Positions 15,242 through 23,994 of a stretch of DNA of 47,623 nt are shown here, piece after piece. The first letter of the stretch is position 1, and every line of letters starts with the position of its first letter. The notes under the pieces were generated by a model. It did no database searches, was not told the DNA's origin, and saw only the letters and a list, made by a program, of their open reading frames with translations. The position numbers and the translations under genes were made by a program. The stretch comes from Alphaproteobacteria bacterium (GTDB taxonomy: Bacteria; Pseudomonadota; Alphaproteobacteria; Rhodobacterales; Rhodobacteraceae): contig JAUHZL010000001.1 in the NCBI GenBank assembly GCA_030425945.1, positions 1 through 47,623 of the forward strand, written 5' to 3'.

Positions 15242-15730
15242 ATGCCCTATCCCGAAAACACACCCACGCCCGATGACCTGCCGGGCCTCAGCCCGCAGGA
15301 GATCGCCGGGCTGCCCGTCGATCTGCTGGCCATCCTCCAACGCGAGATCGACGAACGCCTGAAACGCGACAAGGTCGCGAAGAGCCGGCTCGATGCCGCG
15401 ATGACCGTCCGCTACGCCGCCCGCGCCGCCGAGGAGCGGCAGGCGCAGGCCAAGGATACCGGCACCGTCCGGTTCGACGACGGCGATTTCACCGTGGTCG
15501 CGGAACTTCCGAAGCGCGTCGAGTGGGACCAGTCCAAGCTGGCCGCCATGGTGGAGCGGATCCGCGCCGCCGGGGACGATCCGGCCGAGTATGTCGACAT
15601 CGCCTTCAAGGTGCCCGAGCGCAAATACGCGGCCTGGCCCGATGCGATCCGCCAGGGCTTCGAGCCCGCGCGGACCGTGAAGATCGGCGCGTTGAAGGTC
15701 GAGATCCGGCCGCAGGGAGGCGATGCATGA
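15242..15730 (+). CDS. Hypothetical early phage protein upstream of Sak4-like ATPase
   Basis: A 162-residue protein. The first 40 residues are acidic and Leu-rich (GLPVDLLAILQREIDERLK). The rest has alternating strands and helices with FTVVAELPKRVEWDQSKL and a C-terminal ARTVKIGALKVEIRPQGG. The pairing with the ATPase gene (ATGA overlap) suggests a partner in single-strand annealing or a nucleotide-metabolism accessory. I recognise no named domain. Confidence 0.72.
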   Translation: MPYPENTPTPDDLPGLSPQEIAGLPVDLLAILQREIDERLKRDKVAKSRLDAAMTVRYAARAAEERQAQAKDTGTVRFDDGDFTVVAELPKRVEWDQSKLAAMVERIRAAGDDPAEYVDIAFKVPERKYAAWPDAIRQGFEPARTVKIGALKVEIRPQGGDA

Positions 15731-16605
15731 GCCTTCCGATCATCACCGCCGACGAGCGGCTGGCGGAGGTGCGCGGCGTGAAGGCCGCCATCTTCGGACC
15801 GCCGGGCATCGGCAAGACCACGCTCCTGCGCACGCTCAATTCGACCACCTCGCTGTTCTTCGACCTCGAGGCCGGGGATCTCGCCATCGAGGGGCTGGCG
15901 ATCGACACGATCCGCCCCCGCACCTGGCGGGAATGCCGCGACTTCGCGGTGTTCATCGGCGGCCCGAATCCGGCGCTGCGCAAGGACCAGCCCTACAGCG
16001 AGGACCACTACCAGGCGATCTGCAAGAAGTACGGCGATCCGAAGGTGCTGGAGAAGTACGACACGGTCTTCATCGATTCGATCACCGTGGCGGGGCGGCT
16101 CTGCTTCCAGTGGTGCAAGGGCCAGCCGGAGGCGCATTCGGACAAGACCGGCAAGCCGGACGTCCGTGGGGCCTACGGGCTGCACGGGCGCGAGATGATC
16201 GCCTGGCTCACGCATCTGCAGCACACGCGGGCGAAGAACGTGATCTTCGTCGGGATCCTCGACGAGAAGTTCGACGACTTCAATCGCAAGGTCTTCGTCC
16301 CGCAGATCGACGGATCGAAGACCGGGCTCGAGCTGCCCGGCATCGTCGACGAGGTGCTGACGCTCACCTCGCTGCCCGACGACAAGGGCGTGCAGCAGCG
16401 CGTCTTCGTCTGCCACACGCAGAACCGCTGGGGCTATCCGGCCAAGGACCGCTCCGGCCGTCTCGATCTGCTCGAGCCGCCGCATCTGGGCCAGCTCATC
16501 GAGAAGATCCGCCAGCCGCTTCCGATCGATGCACGTCCGCTCGTCACCGACGCGCCGCGCATCCCGGCGCCCGCTGCGACCCCTCAATCCGATCCCACCA
16601 ACTGA
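15727..16605 (+). CDS. RecA-like phage ATPase, Sak4-type single-strand annealing candidate
   Basis: A 292-residue AAA-type ATPase with Walker A GPPGIGKT at 24-31, Walker B YDTVFIDSIT near 113-122 and a RecA-like core ending with VFVCHTQNRWGYPAKDRSGRLDL. This size and pattern match phage Sak4-like ATPases that work with an SSB in homologous recombination. The start at 15727 overlaps the upstream stop (ATGA). The SSB-like gene directly downstream strengthens the assignment. Confidence 0.82.
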   Translation: MSLPIITADERLAEVRGVKAAIFGPPGIGKTTLLRTLNSTTSLFFDLEAGDLAIEGLAIDTIRPRTWRECRDFAVFIGGPNPALRKDQPYSEDHYQAICKKYGDPKVLEKYDTVFIDSITVAGRLCFQWCKGQPEAHSDKTGKPDVRGAYGLHGREMIAWLTHLQHTRAKNVIFVGILDEKFDDFNRKVFVPQIDGSKTGLELPGIVDEVLTLTSLPDDKGVQQRVFVCHTQNRWGYPAKDRSGRLDLLEPPHLGQLIEKIRQPLPIDARPLVTDAPRIPAPAATPQSDPTN

Positions 16606-16619
16606 AAGGACCCCATGCC

Positions 16620-17222
16620 ATGACCGGTCTCTGGAACGATTTCAACGACGCGCAGTCCAACACGAACCTCATCCCCAAGGGGACACTCGCCAAGGTGCGC
16701 CTGACGATCCGCCCCGGCGGCTTCGACGACCCCTCGCAGGGCTGGACCGGGGGCTATGCCACCCGCGGCTCCACCGGTGCCGTGTACCTCAACGGCGAGT
16801 TCACGGTGCTCGAGGGCCCCTATGCCCGGCGCAAGATCTTCACGCTGATCGGGCTGCACAGCCCCAAGGGCCCGGACTGGGCCAACATGGGCCGCAGTCT
16901 CGTCCGCGGCATGCTCAACTCGGCGCGCGGGATCTCGGACAAGGACACCTCGCCCGAGGCGCAGGCCGCACGTCGGATCAACGGCTTCGCCGACCTCGAC
17001 GGGCTCGAGTTCGTCGCGCGCATCGACATCGGCTCCGATGCCATGGGCGAGGACAAGAACGAGATCCGTGCCGCGGTCACGCCCGACCATCGCGACTATG
17101 CGCAGGTCATGGGCACGGCCGACCACGGCTACCAGCCGCCAGCACAGCCTGCGCCTCAGCCGGCGGCGGCACCGCAGGCCAACACTCCGGTGGCGCCGGG
17201 CCGTCCGGCCTGGGCGCAGTGA
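16620..17222 (+). CDS. SSB-like/DUF669-type phage protein
   Basis: A 200-residue protein: a short N-terminus (LWNDFNDAQSNTNLIPKGTL), a beta-rich OB-like body containing AKVRLTIRPGG and YLNGEFTVLEGPYARRKIF, and a Pro/Ala-rich tail ending PGRPAWAQ. The layout (compact body plus disordered tail) and the position after the Sak4-like gene suggest a single-stranded DNA-binding partner. AAAGGA precedes the ATG at 16620. Family assignment is tentative. Confidence 0.7.
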   Translation: MTGLWNDFNDAQSNTNLIPKGTLAKVRLTIRPGGFDDPSQGWTGGYATRGSTGAVYLNGEFTVLEGPYARRKIFTLIGLHSPKGPDWANMGRSLVRGMLNSARGISDKDTSPEAQAARRINGFADLDGLEFVARIDIGSDAMGEDKNEIRAAVTPDHRDYAQVMGTADHGYQPPAQPAPQPAAAPQANTPVAPGRPAWAQ

Positions 17223-17232
17223 GGGGCGTCCG

Positions 17233-18900
17233 ATGCGGCTTCGTCCCCGCCAGAAAGTCTTCGTGGAGCGCAGTCTCGCTGCGCTCTCGAAGCACGGCAA
17301 CACGCTCGGCGTCGCGCCCACGGGTGCGGGCAAGACGATCATGCTGTCCGCGGTCACCGGGAATCTGGTGGAGGAGACGGAGGCAAAGGCCTGCGTTCTC
17401 GCCCATCGCGACGAGCTGACCAGCCAGAACCGTGCGAAGTTCGGCCGGGTCAACCCGGAGGTGACCACATCCGTGGTGGATGCCGGCTCGAAGTCATGGG
17501 CCGGCCAGGTCACCTTCGCCATGGCGCCGACGCTGTCGCGGTCCGCCAGCCTGAAGGCGATGCCGCGGCTCGATCTTCTGGTGATCGACGAGGCGCATCA
17601 CGCGGTGGCCGAAAGCTATCGTAGGATCATCGACCGCGTGCGCGAGGCCAATCCCGACGCGCGCATCTTCGGCGTCACGGCGACGCCCAATCGCGGTGAC
17701 CGGAAGGGCCTGCGCGAGGTCTTCGACAATGTCGGCGACCAGGTCACGCTGGCCGAACTGATCACCTCGGGCCACCTCGTGCCGCCGCGCACCTTCGTGA
17801 TCGATGTGGGCGTGCAGGAGCAGCTGCGCGCTGTCCGAAAGACCGCGTCGGACTATGACATGGGCGCGGTTGCGGAGATCATGAACCGCGCACCGATCAC
17901 GGACGAGGTCATCCGGCACTGGCGCGAAAAGGCCGGCGACCGGCAGACCGTTGTCTTCTGCTCGACGGTCGCCCACGCGGAAAACGTCGCCGAGGCATTC
18001 AACAGCAACGGGATCCCCGCCGGCGTCATCCACGGCGATCTCGGCTCCGAGACGCGCCGCCAGATCCTCGCAGCCTACGCTGCTGGCGAAATCCAGGTCG
18101 TCGTCAACGTGGCGGTGCTGACCGAGGGCTGGGACCACCCGCCCACCTCCTGCGTGGTGCTGCTGCGGCCGAGCTCCTGCAAGTCCACCATGATCCAGAT
18201 GGTCGGGCGCGGTTTGCGCACGGTCGATCCCGCCGAGCATCCGGGCATCGTCAAGACCGACTGCATCGTGCTAGATTTCGGGATCTCGAGCCTGACCCAC
18301 GGCACGCTGGAGCAGGACGTCGATCTCGACGGCCGCGATCCCACGCCATGCGACGCGCCGACGAAGACCTGCCCGGAATGCGAGGCGACGGTCCCGCTCG
18401 CAGCCCGCCAATGCCCGATCTGCGGATACGAGTTCCTGAGCGACGGGGCGCCGCCGCTCGAAAGCGTGGTCCTGACCGAGATCGACCTCCTCAAGCGCTC
18501 CAGCTTCGCCTGGGAGGATCTATTCGACGACGACTCCGCGCTCATGGCGAGCGGGTTCAATGCCTGGGGCGGCGTGTTCTTCCTCGACGGGCGCTGGCAT
18601 GCCGTAGGCGGCGGAAAGAGCGAGCGCACGCGCCTTCTCGGGGTCGGCGAGCGCACCGTCTGTCTGGCGCAGGCCGACGACTGGTTGAACGAACACGAGA
18701 CCGACGAGAGTGCCTTCAAGTCCCGGCGCTGGCTGACGCAGACGCCGACCGAGAAGCAGCTGCAATACCTCTCGCCCGAGCAGCGGCAGGATTACGGGCT
18801 CACACGCTACCGCGCCTCGGCGCTGATCACCTTCCAGTTCAACCGGCGCGACATTCGCCGGCTCGTCATGTCGGCCGCACCCGATCGGAGGGCAGCGTGA
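17233..18900 (+). CDS. DEAH-box SF2 helicase with zinc ribbon
   Basis: A 555-residue helicase. Motif I is APTGAGKT (28-35), motif II DEAH (119-122), motif III-like VTATPNR follows, then a second RecA domain with VVFCSTVAHAE, LTEGWDHPP and QMVGRGLR. A CPEC/CPIC zinc ribbon (Cys380, 383, 394, 397) leads to a C-terminal domain of about 150 residues. It resembles phage-encoded RecG/UvsW-like branch-migrating or origin-opening helicases. It is coupled to the next gene by a GTGA overlap. Confidence 0.92.
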   Translation: MRLRPRQKVFVERSLAALSKHGNTLGVAPTGAGKTIMLSAVTGNLVEETEAKACVLAHRDELTSQNRAKFGRVNPEVTTSVVDAGSKSWAGQVTFAMAPTLSRSASLKAMPRLDLLVIDEAHHAVAESYRRIIDRVREANPDARIFGVTATPNRGDRKGLREVFDNVGDQVTLAELITSGHLVPPRTFVIDVGVQEQLRAVRKTASDYDMGAVAEIMNRAPITDEVIRHWREKAGDRQTVVFCSTVAHAENVAEAFNSNGIPAGVIHGDLGSETRRQILAAYAAGEIQVVVNVAVLTEGWDHPPTSCVVLLRPSSCKSTMIQMVGRGLRTVDPAEHPGIVKTDCIVLDFGISSLTHGTLEQDVDLDGRDPTPCDAPTKTCPECEATVPLAARQCPICGYEFLSDGAPPLESVVLTEIDLLKRSSFAWEDLFDDDSALMASGFNAWGGVFFLDGRWHAVGGGKSERTRLLGVGERTVCLAQADDWLNEHETDESAFKSRRWLTQTPTEKQLQYLSPEQRQDYGLTRYRASALITFQFNRRDIRRLVMSAAPDRRAA

Positions 18901-19325
18901 ATCATGTCGCGCAAATCCCATCCCCGTCCGCAGAGGCTCCGGATCGACCGGGCCGTGATCGCCGCTGGCATCCGCGACCGGTGCTCTGCGCCGTCTGCAC
19001 GGCGCGCACCCGCGGCTTCGGCTGGTTCGATCCCCACCGGCCGCGCCCAACCCGCACCCGCCGCTGGTTCTGTTCCATGGGCTGCCAGGCGGCCTTCACC
19101 CGCAAAGCAAAGAGAGGACTGAGCATGGTCGATTTCACCGAAGAGGAAACCCAGGCGCTGCCCGGCGTGATGCGCGCACTCGCCCCGGAGATGGAGCGCA
19201 TCGGCTGGGACCGGCAGTTGGGCCAGCTGACCCAGAACGACATGCACCGGCTGATCGTCACCACCATCGAGGCGTTCCGCGCCGAGATGGCGGAGATCGC
19301 CGCGGAGTCGGAGATCCCGTTCTGA
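18897..19325 (+). CDS. DUF6511-like zinc-binding early protein
   Basis: A 142-residue protein beginning at GTG (GTGA overlap with the helicase stop). The N-terminal half is Pro/Arg-rich and holds CAVC near residue 31 and WFCSMGCQAAF near 58-68, together forming a four-Cys zinc site. The C-terminal part (MVDFTEEETQALPGVMRALA..) is helical and is typical of the DUF6511 group as I know it. An alternative ATG at 18904 is in another frame. Function unknown. Confidence 0.78.
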   Translation: MNHVAQIPSPSAEAPDRPGRDRRWHPRPVLCAVCTARTRGFGWFDPHRPRPTRTRRWFCSMGCQAAFTRKAKRGLSMVDFTEEETQALPGVMRALAPEMERIGWDRQLGQLTQNDMHRLIVTTIEAFRAEMAEIAAESEIPF

Positions 19326-20083
19326 TGCTCGACTACAACCATCGCCCTGGCATCGCGGAGCGCATCAATGCCGCCGTGGATGCCGCGCTCGAGGCCGAAC
19401 GGGCAGCAACACCCGCGCGGGATTACCTCGGCGCGTCCCGGCTCGGTCATGCCTGCGAGCGCGCGCTGCAGTTCGAGTTCGCGGGCGCGCCGAAGGACGA
19501 GGGCCAGGACTACTCCGGCCGATCGCTGCGGATCTTCGCGATCGGGCATGAGCTCGAGGATCTCGCCATCCGCTGGCTGCGGACGGCGGGGCTCGATCTG
19601 GTCACCCAGAAACGTGACGGCGGCCAGTTCGGCTTCTCTGTCGCGGGCGGACGGATTCGTGGCCATGTCGACGGAATCGTCGTCGAGGCCCCCGTGGCGC
19701 TGGGGCTGCGCGCCCCGGCGCTCTGGGAATGCAAGACGATGAACGCGAAGAACTGGCGCGAGACGGTGGCCAAGGGCGTGACCGCCGCGAAGCCTGTCTA
19801 TGCCGCGCAGATCGCGCTGTACCAGGCCTACATGGAAGTGACAGTGCCGGGCATCAGCGCGAACCCCGCGCTCTTCACCGCGATCAACAAGGACACGGCC
19901 GAGCTGCACCACGAGCTCGTTCCCTTCGACGCCGACCTCGCTCAGCGCATGTCGGACCGCGGGGTGCGGATCCTGCAGGCGACCGACGCGGGGGAGCTGC
20001 TCCCGCGCATCGCCGCCCACCGCGACTTCTTCGAATGCCGGTTCTGCCCGTGGGCCGAGCGCTGCTGGGGATTGCCGGCATGA
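19325..20083 (+). CDS. PD-(D/E)XK nuclease, Cas4/AddB-like with Fe-S cysteines
   Basis: A 252-residue nuclease with the core residues GHE (74-76), Asp116 in GHVDG and Glu135-x-Lys137 in WECKT, followed by the Q-x3-Y helix (AAQIALYQAYM). Cys44 plus Cys238, Cys241 and Cys247 match the split four-cysteine iron-sulphur clamp of Cas4 and AddB exonucleases. It probably resects phage DNA for the Sak4-type recombination pathway encoded just upstream. TGATG and ATGA overlaps link it to both neighbours. Confidence 0.88.
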   Translation: MLDYNHRPGIAERINAAVDAALEAERAATPARDYLGASRLGHACERALQFEFAGAPKDEGQDYSGRSLRIFAIGHELEDLAIRWLRTAGLDLVTQKRDGGQFGFSVAGGRIRGHVDGIVVEAPVALGLRAPALWECKTMNAKNWRETVAKGVTAAKPVYAAQIALYQAYMEVTVPGISANPALFTAINKDTAELHHELVPFDADLAQRMSDRGVRILQATDAGELLPRIAAHRDFFECRFCPWAERCWGLPA

Positions 20084-22371
20084 GCGACGACAACATCATC
20101 CATTTCAATCCCTGGCGGGATTTCAACGACGCGGCGCCCCTGGACGATCCCTTCGCGGTCGAACCGGACGCGGGTCAGATCGCTCGCTTCGTCGATGTCG
20201 TCTTCGGCTATTCCGAGGGCTTGATCCCGGTCCGCGGCTTTGTCGACAAGGGTCAGGGCAAGGACGGTCGGCCGCACAACATCTGGATCGAGGCGGACGC
20301 GACGGTGACCGAAAAGCTCGCCACCTTTGCGAGCTGGGCGGCACGCGAGGGCGCGGCGGTCTACGTCATCCCCGGCACAGTCGCGGAAACGGGCCAGGCT
20401 CGGGCTGCGGATGTCCTGCAGATGCAAAGCCTCGTGGTCGATCTCGACTCGGGCGACATCCCGGCGAAGCTCGATCACCTTCTCCACCATCTCGGGAGAC
20501 CGACCCTGATAGTCGAGAGTGGTGGCCGCACGCCGGAGGGGGCTACCAAGCTCCATGTCTGGTGGAAACTGACCGAGCCCGCCGAAGGCGCCGATCTGGA
20601 CCGGCTCTGCCAGCTCCGCGGCGAGATCGCGCTGAAGGTCGGCGGCGACACGCATTTCCGTTCGCCCCACCAGCCGATCCGCGTGCCGGGGACAGTCTAT
20701 CACAAGGGCGGGCTCACCCGGCTCGTGCAGATCCGCGAAGCGACCGAGCTCGAGGTCGATCTCGCGGAGATGGCCGAGCGCGTCGCCGACATGCCACCCA
20801 TGCCTGGCGTCGGCATGGCATCGGCCGAGCCCCGCGAGAAACCCGCCATCGGCGATGTGCTTATGACCCCGGTGCACCAGGGCGGCACGGACGACTGGTC
20901 ACGCTTCGAGGGCGCCTCGGCCGCCATCGGCTATTTCCTGCGGCTGGTCCACGAGGGCCGGCTGTCGATGGACGAGGGCTGGACGGCGATCTGCGGCTAC
21001 AACGCCGCGATGCTCCGCCCCGCCTGGCCGCTCGACCGGCTGAAGCGCGAGACGAACCGCCTGTGGGAGCTGCACATCAAAAGGCACGGGCCGCCGCTGA
21101 TCCGCCTCGACAGCGCGGCGCCCACGCAGATGGACCTACCGACATTCAGCCTCGGCGCACTGCTCGACGACACGAGCCCCATGCCGGACGACATCATCGG
21201 TCCCCGCGTGCTGACCCCAGGCGGGCTCCTCGTGCTGGGCGGCGCGCCCAAGGTCGGCAAGAGCGACCTGCTGATCGCACTGCTCGTGCACATGGCGGCG
21301 GGCGTGCCCTTCCTCGGCTTCACCCCGCCGCGGCCGCTCCGGGTCTTCTATCTCCAGGCCGAAATCCAGTACCACTACCTGCGCGAACGCATGCAGCAGA
21401 TCGGCCTGCCGCCCGAGCTGATCGCGGCCGCGCGCGACAACCTGATCGTCACGCCGAAGCTGCGCATGCTGCTGGATGCCGAGGGCAGCGCCCGCGTGGC
21501 CGAGGCTATCAGGGCCGCGTTCCCCGACGAACCGCTCGACATCCTCTGCATCGACCCGATCCGCAATCTCTTCGATGGCGGGCCCGATGGCGGCGGCGAG
21601 AACGACAACGCCGCAATGATGTTCTTCCTGAAGGACCGGGTCGAGGTGCTGCGCGACCACGTCAATCCCGACTGCGGCGTGATCCTCGTCCATCACACCA
21701 AGAAGCTCTCGAAGCACCAGGTGAAGGAAGATCCGTTCCTCGCGCTCTCCGGCGCCAGTGCGCTCCGCGGCTTCTATACCACAGGCCTGATCCTGCACCG
21801 GCCGGAAGAGGACTCGACCCAAAGGCGGTTGGAAATTGAGCTCCGAAACGGCCCCGCGCTGCCGGCGAAGCTCGTCGATAAGCTGGATGGCGAATGGGTC
21901 GAGATCAATCCGATGAACGAGAGGCTGGTTCGTGCGGAGGTCGGCGCCAAATACGACGCCGAGCGTGATCGCAAGCGGGACGTGATCCTTTCCCTCCTCC
22001 TCGACGAGGCGGCCGAGGGGCGCCTCTACACCGTCAATCAGTTCGCTGAAGCCTTCGAGAACAAGGCTGGTCTGGGCGGCAAGGACTCGATCCGCGACCG
22101 GATCGCCGTGCAGGCCACCAAGGGCGCCATCAAGTTCATCCGCGACGGCGCGCCCTACGGCCTCGGGCCGTCACGTTCGCGCTTCGGGTACCTCTGCGTC
22201 GAGGGGATGGTCATGCCCACGGGCCGCGAAAATGTCGATCCGGCGACCGGTGAGGTCACAGCCGCCAGCGTCGCTGTGCTGCCCACCCATTACAAATCGC
22301 CACAGACCGGGGCGCTCCTTGAGGTCGAGAACCCGAATGTCTGGGTCTATCCAGAGGGGGATCGGCCATGA
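20080..22371 (+). CDS. Phage primase-helicase (RepA/DnaB-like ATPase with N-terminal primase-like domain)
   Basis: A 763-residue replication protein. Residues about 25-230 form a RepB/AEP-like primase region (VVDLDSGDIPAKLDHLLHHLG and HFRSPHQPIRVPGTVYHKGG are visible landmarks). A linker leads to the RecA-fold ATPase with Walker A GGAPKVGKSD at about 387-396, ILCIDPIRNLFDG as Walker B near 487-499 and the sensor HHTKK. A C-terminal winged region follows. It is the likely replication initiator, and the iteron-like array lies directly downstream. Confidence 0.85.
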   Translation: MSDDNIIHFNPWRDFNDAAPLDDPFAVEPDAGQIARFVDVVFGYSEGLIPVRGFVDKGQGKDGRPHNIWIEADATVTEKLATFASWAAREGAAVYVIPGTVAETGQARAADVLQMQSLVVDLDSGDIPAKLDHLLHHLGRPTLIVESGGRTPEGATKLHVWWKLTEPAEGADLDRLCQLRGEIALKVGGDTHFRSPHQPIRVPGTVYHKGGLTRLVQIREATELEVDLAEMAERVADMPPMPGVGMASAEPREKPAIGDVLMTPVHQGGTDDWSRFEGASAAIGYFLRLVHEGRLSMDEGWTAICGYNAAMLRPAWPLDRLKRETNRLWELHIKRHGPPLIRLDSAAPTQMDLPTFSLGALLDDTSPMPDDIIGPRVLTPGGLLVLGGAPKVGKSDLLIALLVHMAAGVPFLGFTPPRPLRVFYLQAEIQYHYLRERMQQIGLPPELIAAARDNLIVTPKLRMLLDAEGSARVAEAIRAAFPDEPLDILCIDPIRNLFDGGPDGGGENDNAAMMFFLKDRVEVLRDHVNPDCGVILVHHTKKLSKHQVKEDPFLALSGASALRGFYTTGLILHRPEEDSTQRRLEIELRNGPALPAKLVDKLDGEWVEINPMNERLVRAEVGAKYDAERDRKRDVILSLLLDEAAEGRLYTVNQFAEAFENKAGLGGKDSIRDRIAVQATKGAIKFIRDGAPYGLGPSRSRFGYLCVEGMVMPTGRENVDPATGEVTAASVAVLPTHYKSPQTGALLEVENPNVWVYPEGDRP

Positions 22372-22394
22372 TCGCCCCCACTGATCGCTCCGCT

Positions 22395-22700
22395 CAGAAT
22401 TGCGCAGGGGCCAGTTTGAACCAGATGCGGGGCCTTTTCGAAACTGCTCCGCCATCCGTTCGCGGACTCCCGCAAACGTCCGCTGTGGCCAGTTTCGGCC
22501 CGCTTCCGAAACTGCCCCTGCAGAATTGCGCTCGGGCCGCAAAGGCTACGCGGCAACCAGTTTCGGGCGAGCCAACCGCAAGCACCCTCCCGAAACTGGA
22601 ATTTCCATTCTTTGTCAGGGTGTTGACTGAGTGTTCCAGTTTCGGGGGTGAAACCACCCCCTACGGGGGTGGGGGAGAACGCCGCAGGCGGGTTCTCCCA
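22395..22700. other. Candidate replication origin: seven alternating CCAGTTTCGG elements and hairpins
   Basis: The 467-bp gap after the primase-helicase holds seven copies of CCAGTTTCGG or close variants: forward at 22411, 22489, 22557 and 22636, reverse at 22438, 22506 and 22590. An 11-bp direct repeat CAGAATTGCGC lies at 22395 and 22521. A perfect 8-bp hairpin (22654-22661/22665-22672) and a longer one (22673-22680/22693-22700) follow. No convincing gene fits. Iterons beside an initiator gene are typical of phage and plasmid origins; function is inferred. Confidence 0.55.
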
Positions 22701-22838
22701 CGCCCACCCCCAGGGGTTTCGCGCGCGTGGCCCGTCCTCGCCCGAACCACCCGATCCGACGACGGCGGCCCCGTACCGCCAAGCACCAGGCCGCCGTCGT
22801 CTTCCACCCGAGCAGCCAACCAGAAGAGGAGACCACCC

Positions 22839-23375
22839 ATGGCTGACCTGACTCTCGCCACCAGCGCACGTGAGGCAATCCCCGATCTGCCTGTGGCGCA
22901 CCGCGCCGATCGCACCTTGCTTGCGCTCGATCTCGGCACCACCACGGGATGGGCCCTGCATGGGGCCGACGGGCTGATCACCTCCGGCACAGTGTCCTTC
23001 CGTCCCGGTCGCTTCGATGGCGGCGGCATGCGCTACCTGCGCTTCACCAACTGGCTGGGTGAGCTGGATCGGCTCTCCGGGCCAATCGCCGCGATCTGGT
23101 TCGAGGAGGTCCGCCGGCACGCCGGCACGGACGCCGCGCATGTCTATGGCGGGCTCATGGCCACGCTGACCTCGTGGGCAGAGCTGCGCGGCGTGCCCTA
23201 CGAGGGCGTCCCCGTCGGCACGATCAAGCGCTTCGCCACCGGCAAGGGCAACGCCAACAAGGACGCCATGATCGCGGCTGCCCGTGCCCGTGGCTTCAGC
23301 CCGGCCGACGACAACGAGGCCGATGCCATCGCGATCCTGTTCTGGGCGCTGGAGACCAAGGGAGGCGTCCAATGA
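22839..23375 (+). CDS. RuvC-like Holliday junction resolvase
   Basis: A 178-residue RNase H-fold nuclease. LALDLGTTTGWAL (Asp31), IWFEEV (Glu89/90) and DDNEADAIAI (Asp158, Asp162) supply the acidic catalytic set of the RuvC fold. GTIKRFATGKGNANKDAM is the usual loop before the last motif. The ATG at 22839 has AGAGGAG upstream; the frame is open further 5' but that part lies in the repeat-rich gap and has no domain. It would resolve recombination or replication branches before packaging. Confidence 0.9.
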   Translation: MADLTLATSAREAIPDLPVAHRADRTLLALDLGTTTGWALHGADGLITSGTVSFRPGRFDGGGMRYLRFTNWLGELDRLSGPIAAIWFEEVRRHAGTDAAHVYGGLMATLTSWAELRGVPYEGVPVGTIKRFATGKGNANKDAMIAAARARGFSPADDNEADAIAILFWALETKGGVQ

Positions 23376-23569
23376 GTTGGCATCCCAAGGGCTATGGCGG
23401 CCATCGCCGCGACCCCGAACAGGTCAAGCGCGAGGGCTGGAAGGAGCAAGGTGTGTTCGCAGTTTCGCTTGACGACCAGAGACTTACTTGGCCTGAGCGG
23501 GAACTGGTACGGCAACTCGGCGAGCGTCTCTACGGCGCGCGCCCCTCGGAACAGGAGGTGCAGCGATGA
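23372..23569 (+). CDS. Small hypothetical early protein
   Basis: A 65-residue basic/acidic mixed protein (MSWHPKGYGGHRRDPEQVKR.., ..LTWPERELVRQLGERLYG). ATGA overlaps tie it to the RuvC-like gene before and the next gene after, which supports translation. No family recognised. Confidence 0.7.
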   Translation: MSWHPKGYGGHRRDPEQVKREGWKEQGVFAVSLDDQRLTWPERELVRQLGERLYGARPSEQEVQR

Positions 23570-23994
23570 CGGACTGGACCCCGGCAATGGTCGAGGAGCG
23601 GCTCGCCGTGGCCGCTCTCGTGCTGAAGCGCATGCCCGAGCCTAGGCGACAGGGATACTTCAGCACGTGGCCCGAGATCGTCCACAGCTTCGGCGACAAG
23701 GTCGGCCAGGAACCTAAGCCGATGCGCGTGCTGCCGTCCCCACAGGACATAAGCCGGATGGAGGAGACCCTGACCTGGACGGCCTGCCTCGAACCTCTCG
23801 ACGGCAAGATTGTCTGGATGAAGGCGCATGGCGAGCGCTGGAAGGAGATCTGCTGGGCGGTCGGTCTGCGGCGCTCCGCGGCGCATCAGCACTGGCAATA
23901 CGGACTTTCGGTGATCGCGCTGACGCTCAACAGGCGGTCGTTCAATCGCAGTCTGTCGAAGCGCAAGGTGATTGCGCTGGCCGCTGGCGGGTAA
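23566..23994 (+). CDS. DUF6362-like protein, possible HTH regulator
   Basis: A 142-residue protein starting by ATGA overlap. The C-terminal WKEICWAVGLRRSAAHQHWQ at about 102-121 reads as a sigma-like helix-turn-helix, followed by YGLSVIALTLNRR. I associate this pattern with DUF6362 of phages. As the last gene of the early operon, ahead of a structured non-coding region, it could be a late-gene activator or antiterminator; that is inference. Confidence 0.78.
   Translation: MTDWTPAMVEERLAVAALVLKRMPEPRRQGYFSTWPEIVHSFGDKVGQEPKPMRVLPSPQDISRMEETLTWTACLEPLDGKIVWMKAHGERWKEICWAVGLRRSAAHQHWQYGLSVIALTLNRRSFNRSLSKRKVIALAAGG

Noticed and set aside
18904..19122. ATG-started 72-codon ORF at the start of the DUF6511-like gene
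   Set aside because: It lies in another frame, is Arg/Ala/Pro-rich, and the GTG-started frame has the zinc site and the conserved C-terminus.
22368..22838. N-terminal extension of the RuvC-like gene back to 22368
   Set aside because: The frame is open, but the residues are low-complexity, the DNA holds the repeat array and hairpins, and a good ribosome site precedes the ATG at 22839.
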